A program made the position numbers and the translations under genes. A DNA stretch of 61,491 nucleotides. It comes from Actinomycetes bacterium. Lineage in GTDB: Bacteria; Actinomycetota; CALGFH01. Under the pieces are notes generated by a model, which saw nothing but the letters and a program-made list of their open reading frames with translations, was not told where the DNA came from and searched no databases. Positions 25,010 to 33,506 of the stretch are shown in pieces (position 1 is the first letter of the stretch; each line of letters starts with the position of its first letter). The DNA is taken from NCBI GenBank assembly GCA_036000965.1, contig DASYUT010000175.1, positions 1 to 61,491 of the forward strand. The letters are read 5' to 3'.

Positions 25010-25872
25010 GGCGCGGCTCCCGGCTGAGGCCCGGACCCCTGGTCGGGCCCCGGCGCCGGGCCGGGCCCCGGGTCGGGCGGTGGTGCCGGCTCGCCCGCGC
25101 CCCAGGCGTCGGCGCCGCCGTCGACCAGGATGGTGCTGCCGGTGACGTAGGAGCCGCCCGGGGAGGCCAGGAAGGCGATGACCGCGGCGACCTCCTCGGG
25201 CCGGCCGAGGCGGCCCAGCGGGACCGCCGCGGCCCAGCGGGCGACGTCCAGGCTGGTGTACGCGGCGTCCAGCCCCTCGGTGAGGATCGTGCCGGGCGCG
25301 ACGCAGACGCTGCGGATGCCGTAGCGGCCCCACTCGAGCGCCAGGCCCGCGGCCAGGTTCTCGACCGCGGCGCGTGCGGCGGTGGCGTGGACCATGCCGG
25401 GGATGCCGCGCCGTGGCGAGAACGCCAGGAACACCACCACGCCGCCGCGGCGGGGCAGCATCGAGGCGTTGGCCACCTCGCGGGTGAGGTTCCAGGCCGC
25501 CTCGACCGCGAGGCGGTGCACCGCCCGCCAGCCGCCCACGGAGATTTCCTCGGCGGGCGCCATGAACTGCCCGCCAGCGTTGTTGACCAGCACGTCGACG
25601 CTGCCGAACCGCTCCAGGGCGGCGCCGACCAGCCGCGGCACGAACGCCTCGTCGCGGACGTCGCCCGCGACCGCCAGGCAGCAGCCCCCGGCCGCCTCGA
25701 TCTCGTGCCGCACCGCCTCCAGCGGCTCGGGCCGCCGGCCACAGACGGCCACCCGCGCGCCGCAGCCCGCGACCGCGAGCGCGGTGGCCCGGCCGATCCC
25801 GGTGCCCCCGCCGGTGACCAGCACGGTCCGGCCAGCGAGGGCGTCAGGGGCGAGCACGTCGAGCACGTTCAT
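25006..25872 (-). CDS. SDR-family enoyl/dienoyl-CoA reductase-like protein
   Basis: 288-aa SDR with TGGGTGIG cofactor motif and NNAGGQF. The usual catalytic YxxxK is absent: the site reads MVHATAARAAVENLAAGLALEW. This is close to peroxisomal trans-2-enoyl-CoA reductase (PECR) and 2,4-dienoyl-CoA reductases, which naturally use a different active site, so I read it as a CoA-ester reductase rather than a dead enzyme. It ends in a Pro/Gly-rich tail. It lies between the ABC ATPase and the acyl-CoA ligase, with GTGA overlap to the ligase, and may handle an unsaturated intermediate. Confidence 0.82.
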   Translation of the reverse strand: MNVLDVLAPDALAGRTVLVTGGGTGIGRATALAVAGCGARVAVCGRRPEPLEAVRHEIEAAGGCCLAVAGDVRDEAFVPRLVGAALERFGSVDVLVNNAGGQFMAPAEEISVGGWRAVHRLAVEAAWNLTREVANASMLPRRGGVVVFLAFSPRRGIPGMVHATAARAAVENLAAGLALEWGRYGIRSVCVAPGTILTEGLDAAYTSLDVARWAAAVPLGRLGRPEEVAAVIAFLASPGGSYVTGSTILVDGGADAWGAGEPAPPPDPGPGPAPGPDQGSGPQPGAAP

Positions 25873-25887
25873 CGAGCGGCGGTCCTT

Positions 25888-27774
25888 TTAGAATCTCGGC
25901 GTGTTCGCGAGCAGCTCCTGGGTGTAGGCGTCCCGGGGCCGTGACAGGACCGCGTCGACGTCGCCCAGCTCGGCGATGCGACCGCTCCGCAGCACCGCGA
26001 CCTCCTGCGCGACATGGCGGACCAGGCAGATGTTGTGGGTCACGAACAGCAGCGTCAGGCCCATCTCGCCCTGCAGGCGGCGCAGCAGCTCCACGATGGA
26101 CGCCTGCACCGAGACGTCGAGCGCGGAGGTCACCTCGTCGCAGATCAGCACGCTGGGCCCGGCGGCGAGCGCCCGCGCGATCGCCACGCGCTGGCGCTCG
26201 CCGCCGGAGAGCTGGTCGGGATAGCGGTCGAGCAGCTCCGGGCGGAGCGACACCTGGGCGAGCATCCGCCGCGCCTCGGCCCGGTGGTGCCGCGGGTCCA
26301 GGTCGGTCAGGGCGCGCAGCGGCTCGGCGACCGACTCCCCCACCGTCTTGCGGGGGTTCAGGGAGTTGTAGGGGCTCTGGAACACGTACTGCACCGCGCG
26401 CAGCATCTCGCGGCGGCGGCGGGCGTAGCCGGCGGGCAGGGGTGTGCCGCGCAGGCGCACCGTGCCGCTGTAGCGGTCGAGCAGCCCGGCGACGCAGCGG
26501 GCCAGGGTGGTCTTGCCGCTGCCGGACTCCCCCAGCAGGATCACGCAGCGGCCCGTGTCGACCCGCAGCGACACGTCCTCGAGCACCTGCCGCTCGCCGA
26601 AGGCGACGCGCAGGCCCTCCACCGACAGCATCGGCTCGGGGGCTGTCCCCGCCGTCGCCGCCGGCGCCCGCTCCGACAGCGTGACGCCGAGCGCCAGTTC
26701 CCCCACACGCACGCAGCGGGCCTGGTGGCCCGCTGCCACCTCGACGAGGTCGGGGAGCCGGCCGGTGCATGCCTCGCGGGTGTGCGCGCAGCGCGGCGCG
26801 AAGCGGCAGCCCGCCGGGCGCCGCGCCGGGTCGGGCGCGTGGCCGGGCATGCCGGCCAGCACACGCCTGCCCTCAAGGTCCGGCGCGGCCTTGATGAGCC
26901 CCTCGGTGTAGGGGTGAGCGGGCGTGTCCAGGACCTGCGCGGTCGGGCCGACCTCCACCAGGTTGCCGGCGTACAGGATCGCGACCCGCTGGGCGATCTC
27001 GGCGACCACGGCGAGGTCGTGGGTGATGTAGACGGCGGCGACGCCGTGCTCGGCGCACAGGCGCCGGACCGTGGCGAGCACGTGCGTCTGGGTGGTGACG
27101 TCCAGCCCGGTGGTCGGCTCGTCGAGCACGATGACCCGCGGCCGGCAGGCGAACGCCATGGCGATCGCGACGCGCTGCTGCTGCCCGCCGGACAGCTGGT
27201 GCGGGTAGCGGCGCAGCAGCCCCGGCTCGGCGCCGAGGCCGACCTCCACGAGCATCTCGGCGAGCCGCGACTCCCGCTGCGCCTCGCCGCTGCCGAAGCG
27301 GTGGGTGTCGAGGACCTCGCGGAGCTGCGCGCCGACCCGCAGGTTCGGGTTCAGGGCGCTGGCCGGGTCCTGCGGCACGTAGGAGATGACCTTGCCGCGC
27401 TGGCGCCGCAGCTCCCGAGGCGGGTGGCGGAGCAGGTCGGCCCCGCCGACGGTGACCGAGCCCGCGGTGATGCGCGTGCCGCGCTTGCAGTGGCCGAGCA
27501 TGGCCAGGCCCGCGGTGGTCTTGCCGGAGCCGGACTCCCCCGCGAGCCCGAGGATCTCGCCGTGGGCGACCTCCAGGTCGAGCGCCTCGACGAGGGTGAC
27601 CCCGCTCGAGCGCACCGCGACGGTCAGGCCCTGGACGCGCAGCGCGGCGGCCGGGGTGGCGGCGCCCGGGACCGGGGCACCTGGGCCCGGGGCGCCAGAG
27701 CCCGGGACCGGGGCACCAGAGCCCGGGAGGCCAGAGCCCGGGACGCCAGGGCCGGTGCGCGGCACCTGGTTCAC
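25888..27774 (-). CDS. Fused peptide-type ABC importer ATPase (DppD-DppF)
   Basis: 628 aa containing two complete ABC ATPase domains. The first has GESGSGKTT, LSGGQQQR, VIVLDEPTTGLDV and a following oligopeptide-transporter C-terminal domain with Cys-rich CRFAPRCAHTREAC. The second has GESGSGKTT, LSGGERQR and SVLICDEVTSALDV. Fused DppD/DppF proteins occur in several actinobacteria. A Pro/Gly repeat leader of about 40 residues (VPGSGLPGSGAPVPG) precedes the first domain. The start is GTG 27774, overlapping the permease stop (GTGA). It powers the two permeases upstream. Confidence 0.9.
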   Translation of the reverse strand: MNQVPRTGPGVPGSGLPGSGAPVPGSGAPGPGAPVPGAATPAAALRVQGLTVAVRSSGVTLVEALDLEVAHGEILGLAGESGSGKTTAGLAMLGHCKRGTRITAGSVTVGGADLLRHPPRELRRQRGKVISYVPQDPASALNPNLRVGAQLREVLDTHRFGSGEAQRESRLAEMLVEVGLGAEPGLLRRYPHQLSGGQQQRVAIAMAFACRPRVIVLDEPTTGLDVTTQTHVLATVRRLCAEHGVAAVYITHDLAVVAEIAQRVAILYAGNLVEVGPTAQVLDTPAHPYTEGLIKAAPDLEGRRVLAGMPGHAPDPARRPAGCRFAPRCAHTREACTGRLPDLVEVAAGHQARCVRVGELALGVTLSERAPAATAGTAPEPMLSVEGLRVAFGERQVLEDVSLRVDTGRCVILLGESGSGKTTLARCVAGLLDRYSGTVRLRGTPLPAGYARRRREMLRAVQYVFQSPYNSLNPRKTVGESVAEPLRALTDLDPRHHRAEARRMLAQVSLRPELLDRYPDQLSGGERQRVAIARALAAGPSVLICDEVTSALDVSVQASIVELLRRLQGEMGLTLLFVTHNICLVRHVAQEVAVLRSGRIAELGDVDAVLSRPRDAYTQELLANTPRF

Positions 27775-28712
27775 GGCGACACCTCCCGGTCCACCCCGGC
27801 GGACGCTTGCGCGAAGCCGTCGGCGAGCAGGTTCGTGCCGACGGTCAGGACCCCGATGGCGAGCACCGGGAGCAGCACCGGCCAGGGCTGCACGGTCAGC
27901 CCGATGCGGTTCTCGTTGATCATCAGCCCCCAGTCGGCCGCGGGGGGCTGGATGCCCAGACCGAGGAAGCTGAGCGCGGCGACGAACCCGATCGAGTAGG
28001 TGAAGCGCAGCCCCAGCTCGACCATGAGCGGTCCGGTGACGTTCGGCAGGATCTCGGAGAGCAGCACGCGGCGGCGCCGCACGCCCATCACCTGGACCGC
28101 CTTGACGAAGTCGCGCTGGGCCACGTCCACGCTGGCGGCGCGCATGACGCGCGCCACCCGCGGCGCGTGGGTGACGCCGATGACCAGCACAAGCAGCCAC
28201 TTCTTCGGCCCGAGGACGGTGATCGCGAGCAGCGCGAGCACCAGCTGCGGGAGGGCGAGCACCACGTCGTTGGCGCGCATCAGCAGCTCGTCCAGCACGC
28301 CGCCGAGGTAGCCGGCGAGCATGCCGACCAGCACGCCGAGCGTGACCCCGAGGACGGTGGCGAGCAGCGCCAGCAGCAGCAGCCAGCGCCCGCCGTACAG
28401 GAACCGGCTCAGCACGTCACGGCCGAGCGCGTCGGCGCCGAACGGCAGGCCCGCGCCGGGCCCCTGGTAGGGCCGCCCGGCGAAGTCCGTCGGCGACGTC
28501 GGCGCGAGCGGCGGCCCCACCACCGCGACCACGATGACCAGCACGGACAGCGCCAGCCCCACGCGGCTCTGGCGCAGGCGGAGCGCCTGCGCCAGCAGCG
28601 ACCGCAGCGGGCCCGGGTAGCGGTCCCGTAGCACGCTCCCGGGCGGGGCCGGTGCCGGTGCCGGTGCCGGGCCGGGGGGGATCGGGACCGGCCCCGGCGC
28701 GCTGGCGCTCAT
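27771..28712 (-). CDS. ABC importer permease, DppC/OppC type
   Basis: 313 aa with six predicted membrane helices. It has an N-terminal extension rich in Pro/Ala, then the OppC_N helix (RVGLALSVLVIVVAVVGPPL), the periplasmic FGADALGRDVLSRFLYG motif and the inner-membrane coupling loop region VKAVQVMGVRRRRVLLSEILPN. The final ADWGLMINENR block is typical of the C subunit. The ATG overlaps the DppB-type stop as ATGA. It pairs with the upstream permease to form the channel. Confidence 0.9.
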   Translation of the reverse strand: MSASAPGPVPIPPGPAPAPAPAPPGSVLRDRYPGPLRSLLAQALRLRQSRVGLALSVLVIVVAVVGPPLAPTSPTDFAGRPYQGPGAGLPFGADALGRDVLSRFLYGGRWLLLLALLATVLGVTLGVLVGMLAGYLGGVLDELLMRANDVVLALPQLVLALLAITVLGPKKWLLVLVIGVTHAPRVARVMRAASVDVAQRDFVKAVQVMGVRRRRVLLSEILPNVTGPLMVELGLRFTYSIGFVAALSFLGLGIQPPAADWGLMINENRIGLTVQPWPVLLPVLAIGVLTVGTNLLADGFAQASAGVDREVSP

Positions 28713-29662
28713 CGCAGCGACGTCCTGAGCCGGGCGTTGCCGAGGATCTGCACCATGTCGGCGAGCAGGTTCACGGCGACGTAGATGGCGGCGATGACCA
28801 CCGTGATCGCCTGCACCATGGGGACGTCGCGGTTGGCGACCGCGTCGACCAGGGCCTGGCCGATGCCCGGGTAGCGGAACAGGTACTCGATCACCACCAC
28901 CCCGCCGGCGAGCCAGGCGAGCTGCAGCGCGATCACCTGCGCGACCGGGCCGAGCGCGTTGGGCAGGGCGTGCCGCACGATGACCGTGCGCTCCGGCATG
29001 CCCTTGAGCCGGGCCATCTGCACGTACTCGCTGTCCAGCACCTCGATCATGGAGGCGCGCAGCATGCGGGTGATGTAGGGCGCCACCGCGAGGGTCATGG
29101 TGAGCACCGGCAGCACCAGCACGTCGAGCCGCGTCCACACCGGGTGGCCCGGCGTGGCCAGCGTCACCGCCGGGAAGACCCGGAACACCGTGGTGGACAG
29201 CAGCACCACCAGCGCGATGCCGATCACGAACTCCGGCAGGGCCGCCAGCACCAGCGTGACCACCGAGGTCGCGTGGTCGGCGAACCGGTCACGGCGCAGC
29301 GCACTCCAGGTGCCCGCGGCGACGCCGAGCACGGTCGAGACCAGCGCCGCGGCGGCCATCAGCACCAGCGAGTTGACCAGCCGGTCGCCGAGCAGGCGCG
29401 ACACCGGCTGCTGGTCGGCGAGGGAGCGGCCGAAGTCGCCGCGCACGGCGCCGCGGAGCCAGTGCAGGTACTGCGCGGCCGGGCTCTGGTCCAGGTGGAG
29501 CTGCTGGCGCAGGGCGGCGAGCCGCTCCGGGGTCGCCTCCCTGCCAAGGATCGCCCGGGCCGCGTCGCCCGGCAGCGCCTGGGTCAGCACGAACAGCACC
29601 AGCGAGACGAGCCACAGCGTCAGCAGTCCCAGCAGGAGCCTGCGCAGCAACAGCCGGAGCAT
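28709..29662 (-). CDS. ABC importer permease, DppB/OppB type
   Basis: 317 aa with six membrane helices and the classic B-subunit start (LRRLLLGLLTLWLVSLVLFV, then LPGDAARAILG), DFGRSLADQQPVSRLLGDRL, the coupling-loop block YVQMARLKGMPERTVIVRHALPN and the end motif FRYPGIGQALVDAVANRD. It lies 18 bp downstream of the binding-protein gene. Substrate specificity lies in that protein. Confidence 0.9.
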   Translation of the reverse strand: MLRLLLRRLLLGLLTLWLVSLVLFVLTQALPGDAARAILGREATPERLAALRQQLHLDQSPAAQYLHWLRGAVRGDFGRSLADQQPVSRLLGDRLVNSLVLMAAAALVSTVLGVAAGTWSALRRDRFADHATSVVTLVLAALPEFVIGIALVVLLSTTVFRVFPAVTLATPGHPVWTRLDVLVLPVLTMTLAVAPYITRMLRASMIEVLDSEYVQMARLKGMPERTVIVRHALPNALGPVAQVIALQLAWLAGGVVVIEYLFRYPGIGQALVDAVANRDVPMVQAITVVIAAIYVAVNLLADMVQILGNARLRTSLR

Positions 29663-29680
29663 GGTCGGAGCGTACCGTGC

Positions 29681-31267
29681 TCAGCCGAGCCACATGCGGC
29701 CGAAGCCGTAGCTGGTCAGCGGGATGCCGCTCTTGTCGGGGACCAGGCCGTTCACCTTGGACGAGTGGGCGTCCACCTGGTTGGTGAACGACCAGATGAT
29801 GTAGCCGCCGGAGTCGTGCTCGATCTTCTGGGCGTCGTGCAGGAGCTGGCGCCGCTTGGCCTCGTCGACCGTGCTGCCGGCACGGGTGACCAGGTCGATG
29901 AAGGTCGGGTCCTTCCAGTGCGTCTCGTTGTACGGCGAGGTCGGCAGGCTGCCCTGGGCGACCTGCGGCAGGTAGTTGCGGGTGAACCAGAAGTCCTGCG
30001 CGAAGTCCCACTTCAGGTAGTTGTCGCCGTAGAACACGCCGGAGTCGACCTTCTTGAGCTTGACGGTGACGCCCGCGTCCTGCGCCTGCCTGGCGAAGAC
30101 CTGGGCCGCCTCGACCGTGCCGGCGGCCACCTCGGAGGTGACCAGCTCGACGCGCAGGTCGCTGTGGCCGGCCTGGCGGAGCAGGGATTTGGCCTGGTCG
30201 AGGTCCTGGTGGCGCTGGGGCAGGTCACGCGCGAACATCGGGTCGAAGGGCGCGTAGAGGTCGTTGCCGATCTTGCCGTGGCCGGACAGCACCTGGTCGA
30301 CCATCTGCTGGCGGTCGACCAGCAGCCGCAGCGCCTGGCGGACGCGGACGTCGCTGAAGGGCGCGGCGTCGACCCGCATGGTGAACGGGATCCACGCACC
30401 GGTCTCGGACTCCAGCACGCGCAGCCCCGGGTTGGCCTTGACCACCGCGAGCTGGCCGAGCGGCACCTGGTCGATGACGTCGACCTGGCCGGACAGCAGG
30501 GCGTTGACCCGCGCGGTGTCGTCGGGGAAGTCGATGATGGTGAGCTGGTCGGCGTAGGGCTGGCCGCTCTGCCAGTAGCTGTCGTTGCGGACGAACACGC
30601 TCTGCTGCCCGGGCGTGAAGCTCTGGAACTTGAACGGCCCGGTGCCGACCGGCTTGGCCGGGTCGTAGCCGGCGGGCACGATGCCGGCCGCGTAGTTGGT
30701 GAGGTGGTCGTCGAGGATCACCGAGGGGGACTTGAGCCCGATCGCCAGGGTGTGGTCGTCGACCTTCTTGAGCGCCTCGAGGTCGATGATCGACAGCGCC
30801 GTGGCCTGGCTCTTGGGGCTCTTGGGGTCCAGGATGCGCTGGAAGGTGAAGCTCACGTCGTCGACCGTGAGCGGCTTGCCGTTGTGGAAGGTGACTCCCT
30901 GGCGCAGCTTCAGCGTCCAGGTCCGGGGGTCGGACGACGGCGTGAGCGACTCGGCGAGGGCCGGGCGGATCGAGTAGTCCGGGTTACGGGTGAGGAGGCT
31001 GTCGTAGAGGGCGAACACCCGCGCCTCGTCGGGATGGCTGACCGGGAGATGGGCGTCCACGGTGTCCTTGGCGCCACCGCCGACGATCCCGACGCGCAGG
31101 TTCCCGCCCCGCTTGGGCGAGCCGGCCGGCGCGGTCGCGCTCGTCTCGATGCCGCTGGAGCCGCCGCAGGCGCTGAGCAGCGGCGCGCCACCGACAGCCA
31201 CGGCGCCGAGCGCGGCCGTCTTGAGCAGGGACCGACGCGAGACGCGCCAGTCGAGCGGTGCGGTCAT
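29681..31267 (-). CDS. Peptide/opine-type substrate-binding lipoprotein
   Basis: 528-aa extracellular binding protein of SBP family 5. The N-terminus has a twin-arginine motif SRRSLLK and a lipobox LLSAC, so it is probably a Tat-exported lipoprotein. The mature part has PKRGGNLRVG, ALAESLTPSSDPRTWTLKLR, GVTFHNGKPLTVDDVSFTFQ, VGTGPFKF and VRQALRLLVDRQQMVDQVL. Family members bind peptides, sugars, opines or acyl compounds. Since the operon continues with acyl-CoA metabolism, the ligand may be an organic acid or acyl conjugate. AAGGAG precedes the ATG. First gene of the operon. Confidence 0.9.
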   Translation of the reverse strand: MTAPLDWRVSRRSLLKTAALGAVAVGGAPLLSACGGSSGIETSATAPAGSPKRGGNLRVGIVGGGAKDTVDAHLPVSHPDEARVFALYDSLLTRNPDYSIRPALAESLTPSSDPRTWTLKLRQGVTFHNGKPLTVDDVSFTFQRILDPKSPKSQATALSIIDLEALKKVDDHTLAIGLKSPSVILDDHLTNYAAGIVPAGYDPAKPVGTGPFKFQSFTPGQQSVFVRNDSYWQSGQPYADQLTIIDFPDDTARVNALLSGQVDVIDQVPLGQLAVVKANPGLRVLESETGAWIPFTMRVDAAPFSDVRVRQALRLLVDRQQMVDQVLSGHGKIGNDLYAPFDPMFARDLPQRHQDLDQAKSLLRQAGHSDLRVELVTSEVAAGTVEAAQVFARQAQDAGVTVKLKKVDSGVFYGDNYLKWDFAQDFWFTRNYLPQVAQGSLPTSPYNETHWKDPTFIDLVTRAGSTVDEAKRRQLLHDAQKIEHDSGGYIIWSFTNQVDAHSSKVNGLVPDKSGIPLTSYGFGRMWLG

Positions 31268-31293
31268 GAGCGGCTCCTTGAGCAGGGGGCCTC

Positions 31294-31403
31294 GACTGAC
31301 GCGTCAATCAAAGGTTAGGCTGCATCGCTTTGTCAATATCTCAGTTTCCTGCGGTGATGACCTGATCGGTCAGTCAAGATTCGCATCAAGTCATCACCGC
31401 AGG
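31294..31403. promoter_or_regulatory. Operator-like inverted repeats between SBP and TetR genes
   Basis: The 175-bp divergent region holds a perfect 14-bp inverted repeat (CCTGCGGTGATGAC at 31348-31361, GTCATCACCGCAGG at 31390-31403) and the palindrome TGACGCGTCA at 31297-31306. GACTGACGCGTCA (31294-31306) has a relative, GACTGACCGATCA, on the other strand at 31377-31365, which suggests two binding sites of one TetR protein. A minus-strand TTGACA at 31337-31332 is a possible -35. Confidence 0.55.
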
Positions 31404-31442
31404 GAGCAGTGCCGTCATGTCACAAGCGAGGAGTTCCCGTCG

Positions 31443-32102
31443 ATGACCGTCCCGTCCACGTCCAAGCCCACCCGCGAGGAGCAGCGCCGCCGCGCGATCC
31501 TGCGGGCGACCTGGCGGCTGATCTGCGAGCGCGGCTACCACAACGTCCGCGTCTCCGACATCGCCCACGAGGTCGGCACCAGCACCGGCACGGTCCACTA
31601 CTACTTCCCGGGCAAGGACGACGTCCTCGACCAGGCGCTGACCATCTCCTTCGAGCAGGCCTTCGCACGCCAGCACGAGGCGCTGTTCCCTCTGGGCGAC
31701 GCCCGCGACCGGCTCATCCGCCTGGTCGAGCTGCAGGTGCCCGACTCCCCGGAGGTGCGCGGCGAGTGGAGCGTGTGGCTGCAGTTCTGGAACGAGTCGG
31801 TGCTCCGCCCGGAGCTGCGCGACCGCAACCACGAGACCTACGAGCAGTGGCGCGACCTGGTGCGCCGCATCACCCTGCGGGGCCAGCGCGAGGGCGTCTT
31901 CAAGCAGGTCGACACCGAGGAGTTCGTCGCCCACTTCACCGCCCTGCTCGACGGCCTGGCGATCCAGGTGATGGCCGACTCCCCGGTGGTCTCGGCCGCC
32001 GCCATGCGCGCCCTGCTGCTCGCCTGGGTCAGGCGGGAGCTGTTCGTCGACCCCGGCTACGAGCCGCCCTGGCGGACCGGCCGCAACCGGCGCCGCCGCT
32101 AG
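31443..32102 (+). CDS. TetR-family regulator of the importer/CoA operon
   Basis: 219 aa. The N-terminal helix-turn-helix spans residues about 14-62 (AILRATWRLICERGYHNVRV, DIAHEVGTSTGTVHYYF). The C-terminal domain is of the BetI-like type (WLQFWNESVLRPELRDRNHE). GAGGAG lies 9 bases before the ATG. Divergent from the binding-protein gene across a region of inverted repeats, so it most likely represses the eight-gene operon. The inducer may be a CoA ester or the imported compound; this is not shown by sequence. Confidence 0.88.
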   Translation: MTVPSTSKPTREEQRRRAILRATWRLICERGYHNVRVSDIAHEVGTSTGTVHYYFPGKDDVLDQALTISFEQAFARQHEALFPLGDARDRLIRLVELQVPDSPEVRGEWSVWLQFWNESVLRPELRDRNHETYEQWRDLVRRITLRGQREGVFKQVDTEEFVAHFTALLDGLAIQVMADSPVVSAAAMRALLLAWVRRELFVDPGYEPPWRTGRNRRRR

Positions 32103-32273
32103 CGGGCCGGTCAAGTAGTGACCGGGGCAGCGCGGCGGTGCAGGAGTGTGGGCATGCGGTTTCGCACCTTTTACGCGTTAATGGCGTGCGTGTCGGGGAA
32201 GTCGGGCCTCACCGGCGGTGGGCGGTCGTGCGCCCCCGTCCGGTCGGTGTGAGCTCCTGCCAGGGAGGTGCCC

Positions 32274-33506
32274 GTGCGCTGGGCCGCGAGGGCTCGTTCT
32301 GCGCCTCGGGACGCCGGGCGTGCCGAGCTCGGGGGCGGGCCGAGGGCCGAGCGTCCCACCATCCTCCACGTCGTCGAATCCCTCGGCAGCGGGGTCACCA
32401 CCGCGCTCGAGGACTACCTGCGGAGCACGCCGGACTACGTCCACGTCGTGCTCGGCTGGCGGCGGCGCGGCGCGCAGACCGGGGACGAGCTGGCTCGGCT
32501 GGCCGCCGGCGTGCTGCCCCTCCCGGCCGGCCGGCTGGCCCAGCTCCGGGCCGTGCGCCGGTGGGTCGAGGAGCTGCGGCCCGACATCGTGCACGCCCAC
32601 TCCTCCTTTGCCGGCGTGTACGCGCGGCTGCTCCCGAGGAGGCTGGCCGGCGCGGTCGTCTACACGCCGCACGGGTTCTCTTTCGAGCGCCGCGACGTCC
32701 CGGCGCCGCTGCGGGCTGTGTTCTGGCTCGCCGAGGCTGCTCTCAGCCTCCGTAGGGCCGATGTCGCCGCGGTCGGCCCGCGCGAGGCCGAGCTGGCCAG
32801 GCGCCTTCCGGGCAGGCAGCACGTCACCTACGTGCCGAACGTCATCCGGCTCATGGAGCCGGTCAAGCCCCCCGCGGCCGCCGAGGAACCGGTCGAGCCG
32901 CCTGCGGCCGCCGAGGCGGGTGCGCCGCCGTGCCTGCGCCTGGCCACACTCGGCCGGATCACGCCGGCGAAGGACCCCGGGTTCTTCCGCCGTCTGGTCC
33001 TCCTCGGCCGCGAGCTGGGCCTGCCGCTCCGCTGGATCTGGGTTGGGGGCGGGGAGCCCGCCGAGGAGCAGCGGCTCCGGGACGCGGGCGTGGTGGTGAC
33101 GGGCTGGTCTTCGCGGCCGGCGGCGCTCGGCTGGCTGGCCACAGCGGACGTGTACGTGCACACCGCCGCCTGGGAGGGCTCGCCGGTGAGCGTCCTGGAG
33201 GCGGCCGCGCTCGGGCTGCCGATCGTGGCCCGGCGCAACCCGGCGCTGGCGGCCCTTGGCATGCCGTCGTCGGGCGAGACCCCGGAGGCGTTGATCGAGG
33301 CGATCGGCCCACTCGTCGACGGGCACTGCCGCGCGGAGCTGCGCAAGCACTCCGAGCGCCTGCTCCGCCAGCACCGCCCGGAGGCGCAGCGGGAGGCGCT
33401 CGAGCGCGTGTACGCGACGGCGCTGCGCACGGGCGCCGGCGGGCGGGCCGCGACCTCAGCAAAGGGCGGTGACGCAGGCCGCCGGGACCTCAGGAAGGGG
33501 CTGTGA
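32274..33506 (+). CDS. Glycosyltransferase family 4 (EPS locus)
   Basis: 410-aa GT-B glycosyltransferase. The acceptor-side Rossmann begins at ILHVVESLGSGVTTALEDYL, with PDIVHAHSSFAGVYARLL. The nucleotide-sugar side has LATLGRITPAKDP, WVGGG and the E-x7-E region HTAAWEGSPVSVLEAAALGLP. An Ala/Pro/Glu-rich insert (PPAAAEEPVEPPAAAE) joins the halves. GTG 32274 is preferred over GTG 32268 because AGGGAG (32262-32267) is then 6 bases away. Its 3' end overlaps the convergent glycosyltransferase by 17 bp. It probably adds a sugar to the EPS repeat unit. Confidence 0.85.
   Translation: MRWAARARSAPRDAGRAELGGGPRAERPTILHVVESLGSGVTTALEDYLRSTPDYVHVVLGWRRRGAQTGDELARLAAGVLPLPAGRLAQLRAVRRWVEELRPDIVHAHSSFAGVYARLLPRRLAGAVVYTPHGFSFERRDVPAPLRAVFWLAEAALSLRRADVAAVGPREAELARRLPGRQHVTYVPNVIRLMEPVKPPAAAEEPVEPPAAAEAGAPPCLRLATLGRITPAKDPGFFRRLVLLGRELGLPLRWIWVGGGEPAEEQRLRDAGVVVTGWSSRPAALGWLATADVYVHTAAWEGSPVSVLEAAALGLPIVARRNPALAALGMPSSGETPEALIEAIGPLVDGHCRAELRKHSERLLRQHRPEAQREALERVYATALRTGAGGRAATSAKGGDAGRRDLRKGL

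Noticed and set aside
25006-25872. SDR as an inactive pseudoenzyme because YxxxK is missing
   Set aside because: The altered site matches the PECR/DECR pattern, the cofactor motif is intact and the frame is tightly coupled in the operon, so loss of function is not implied.
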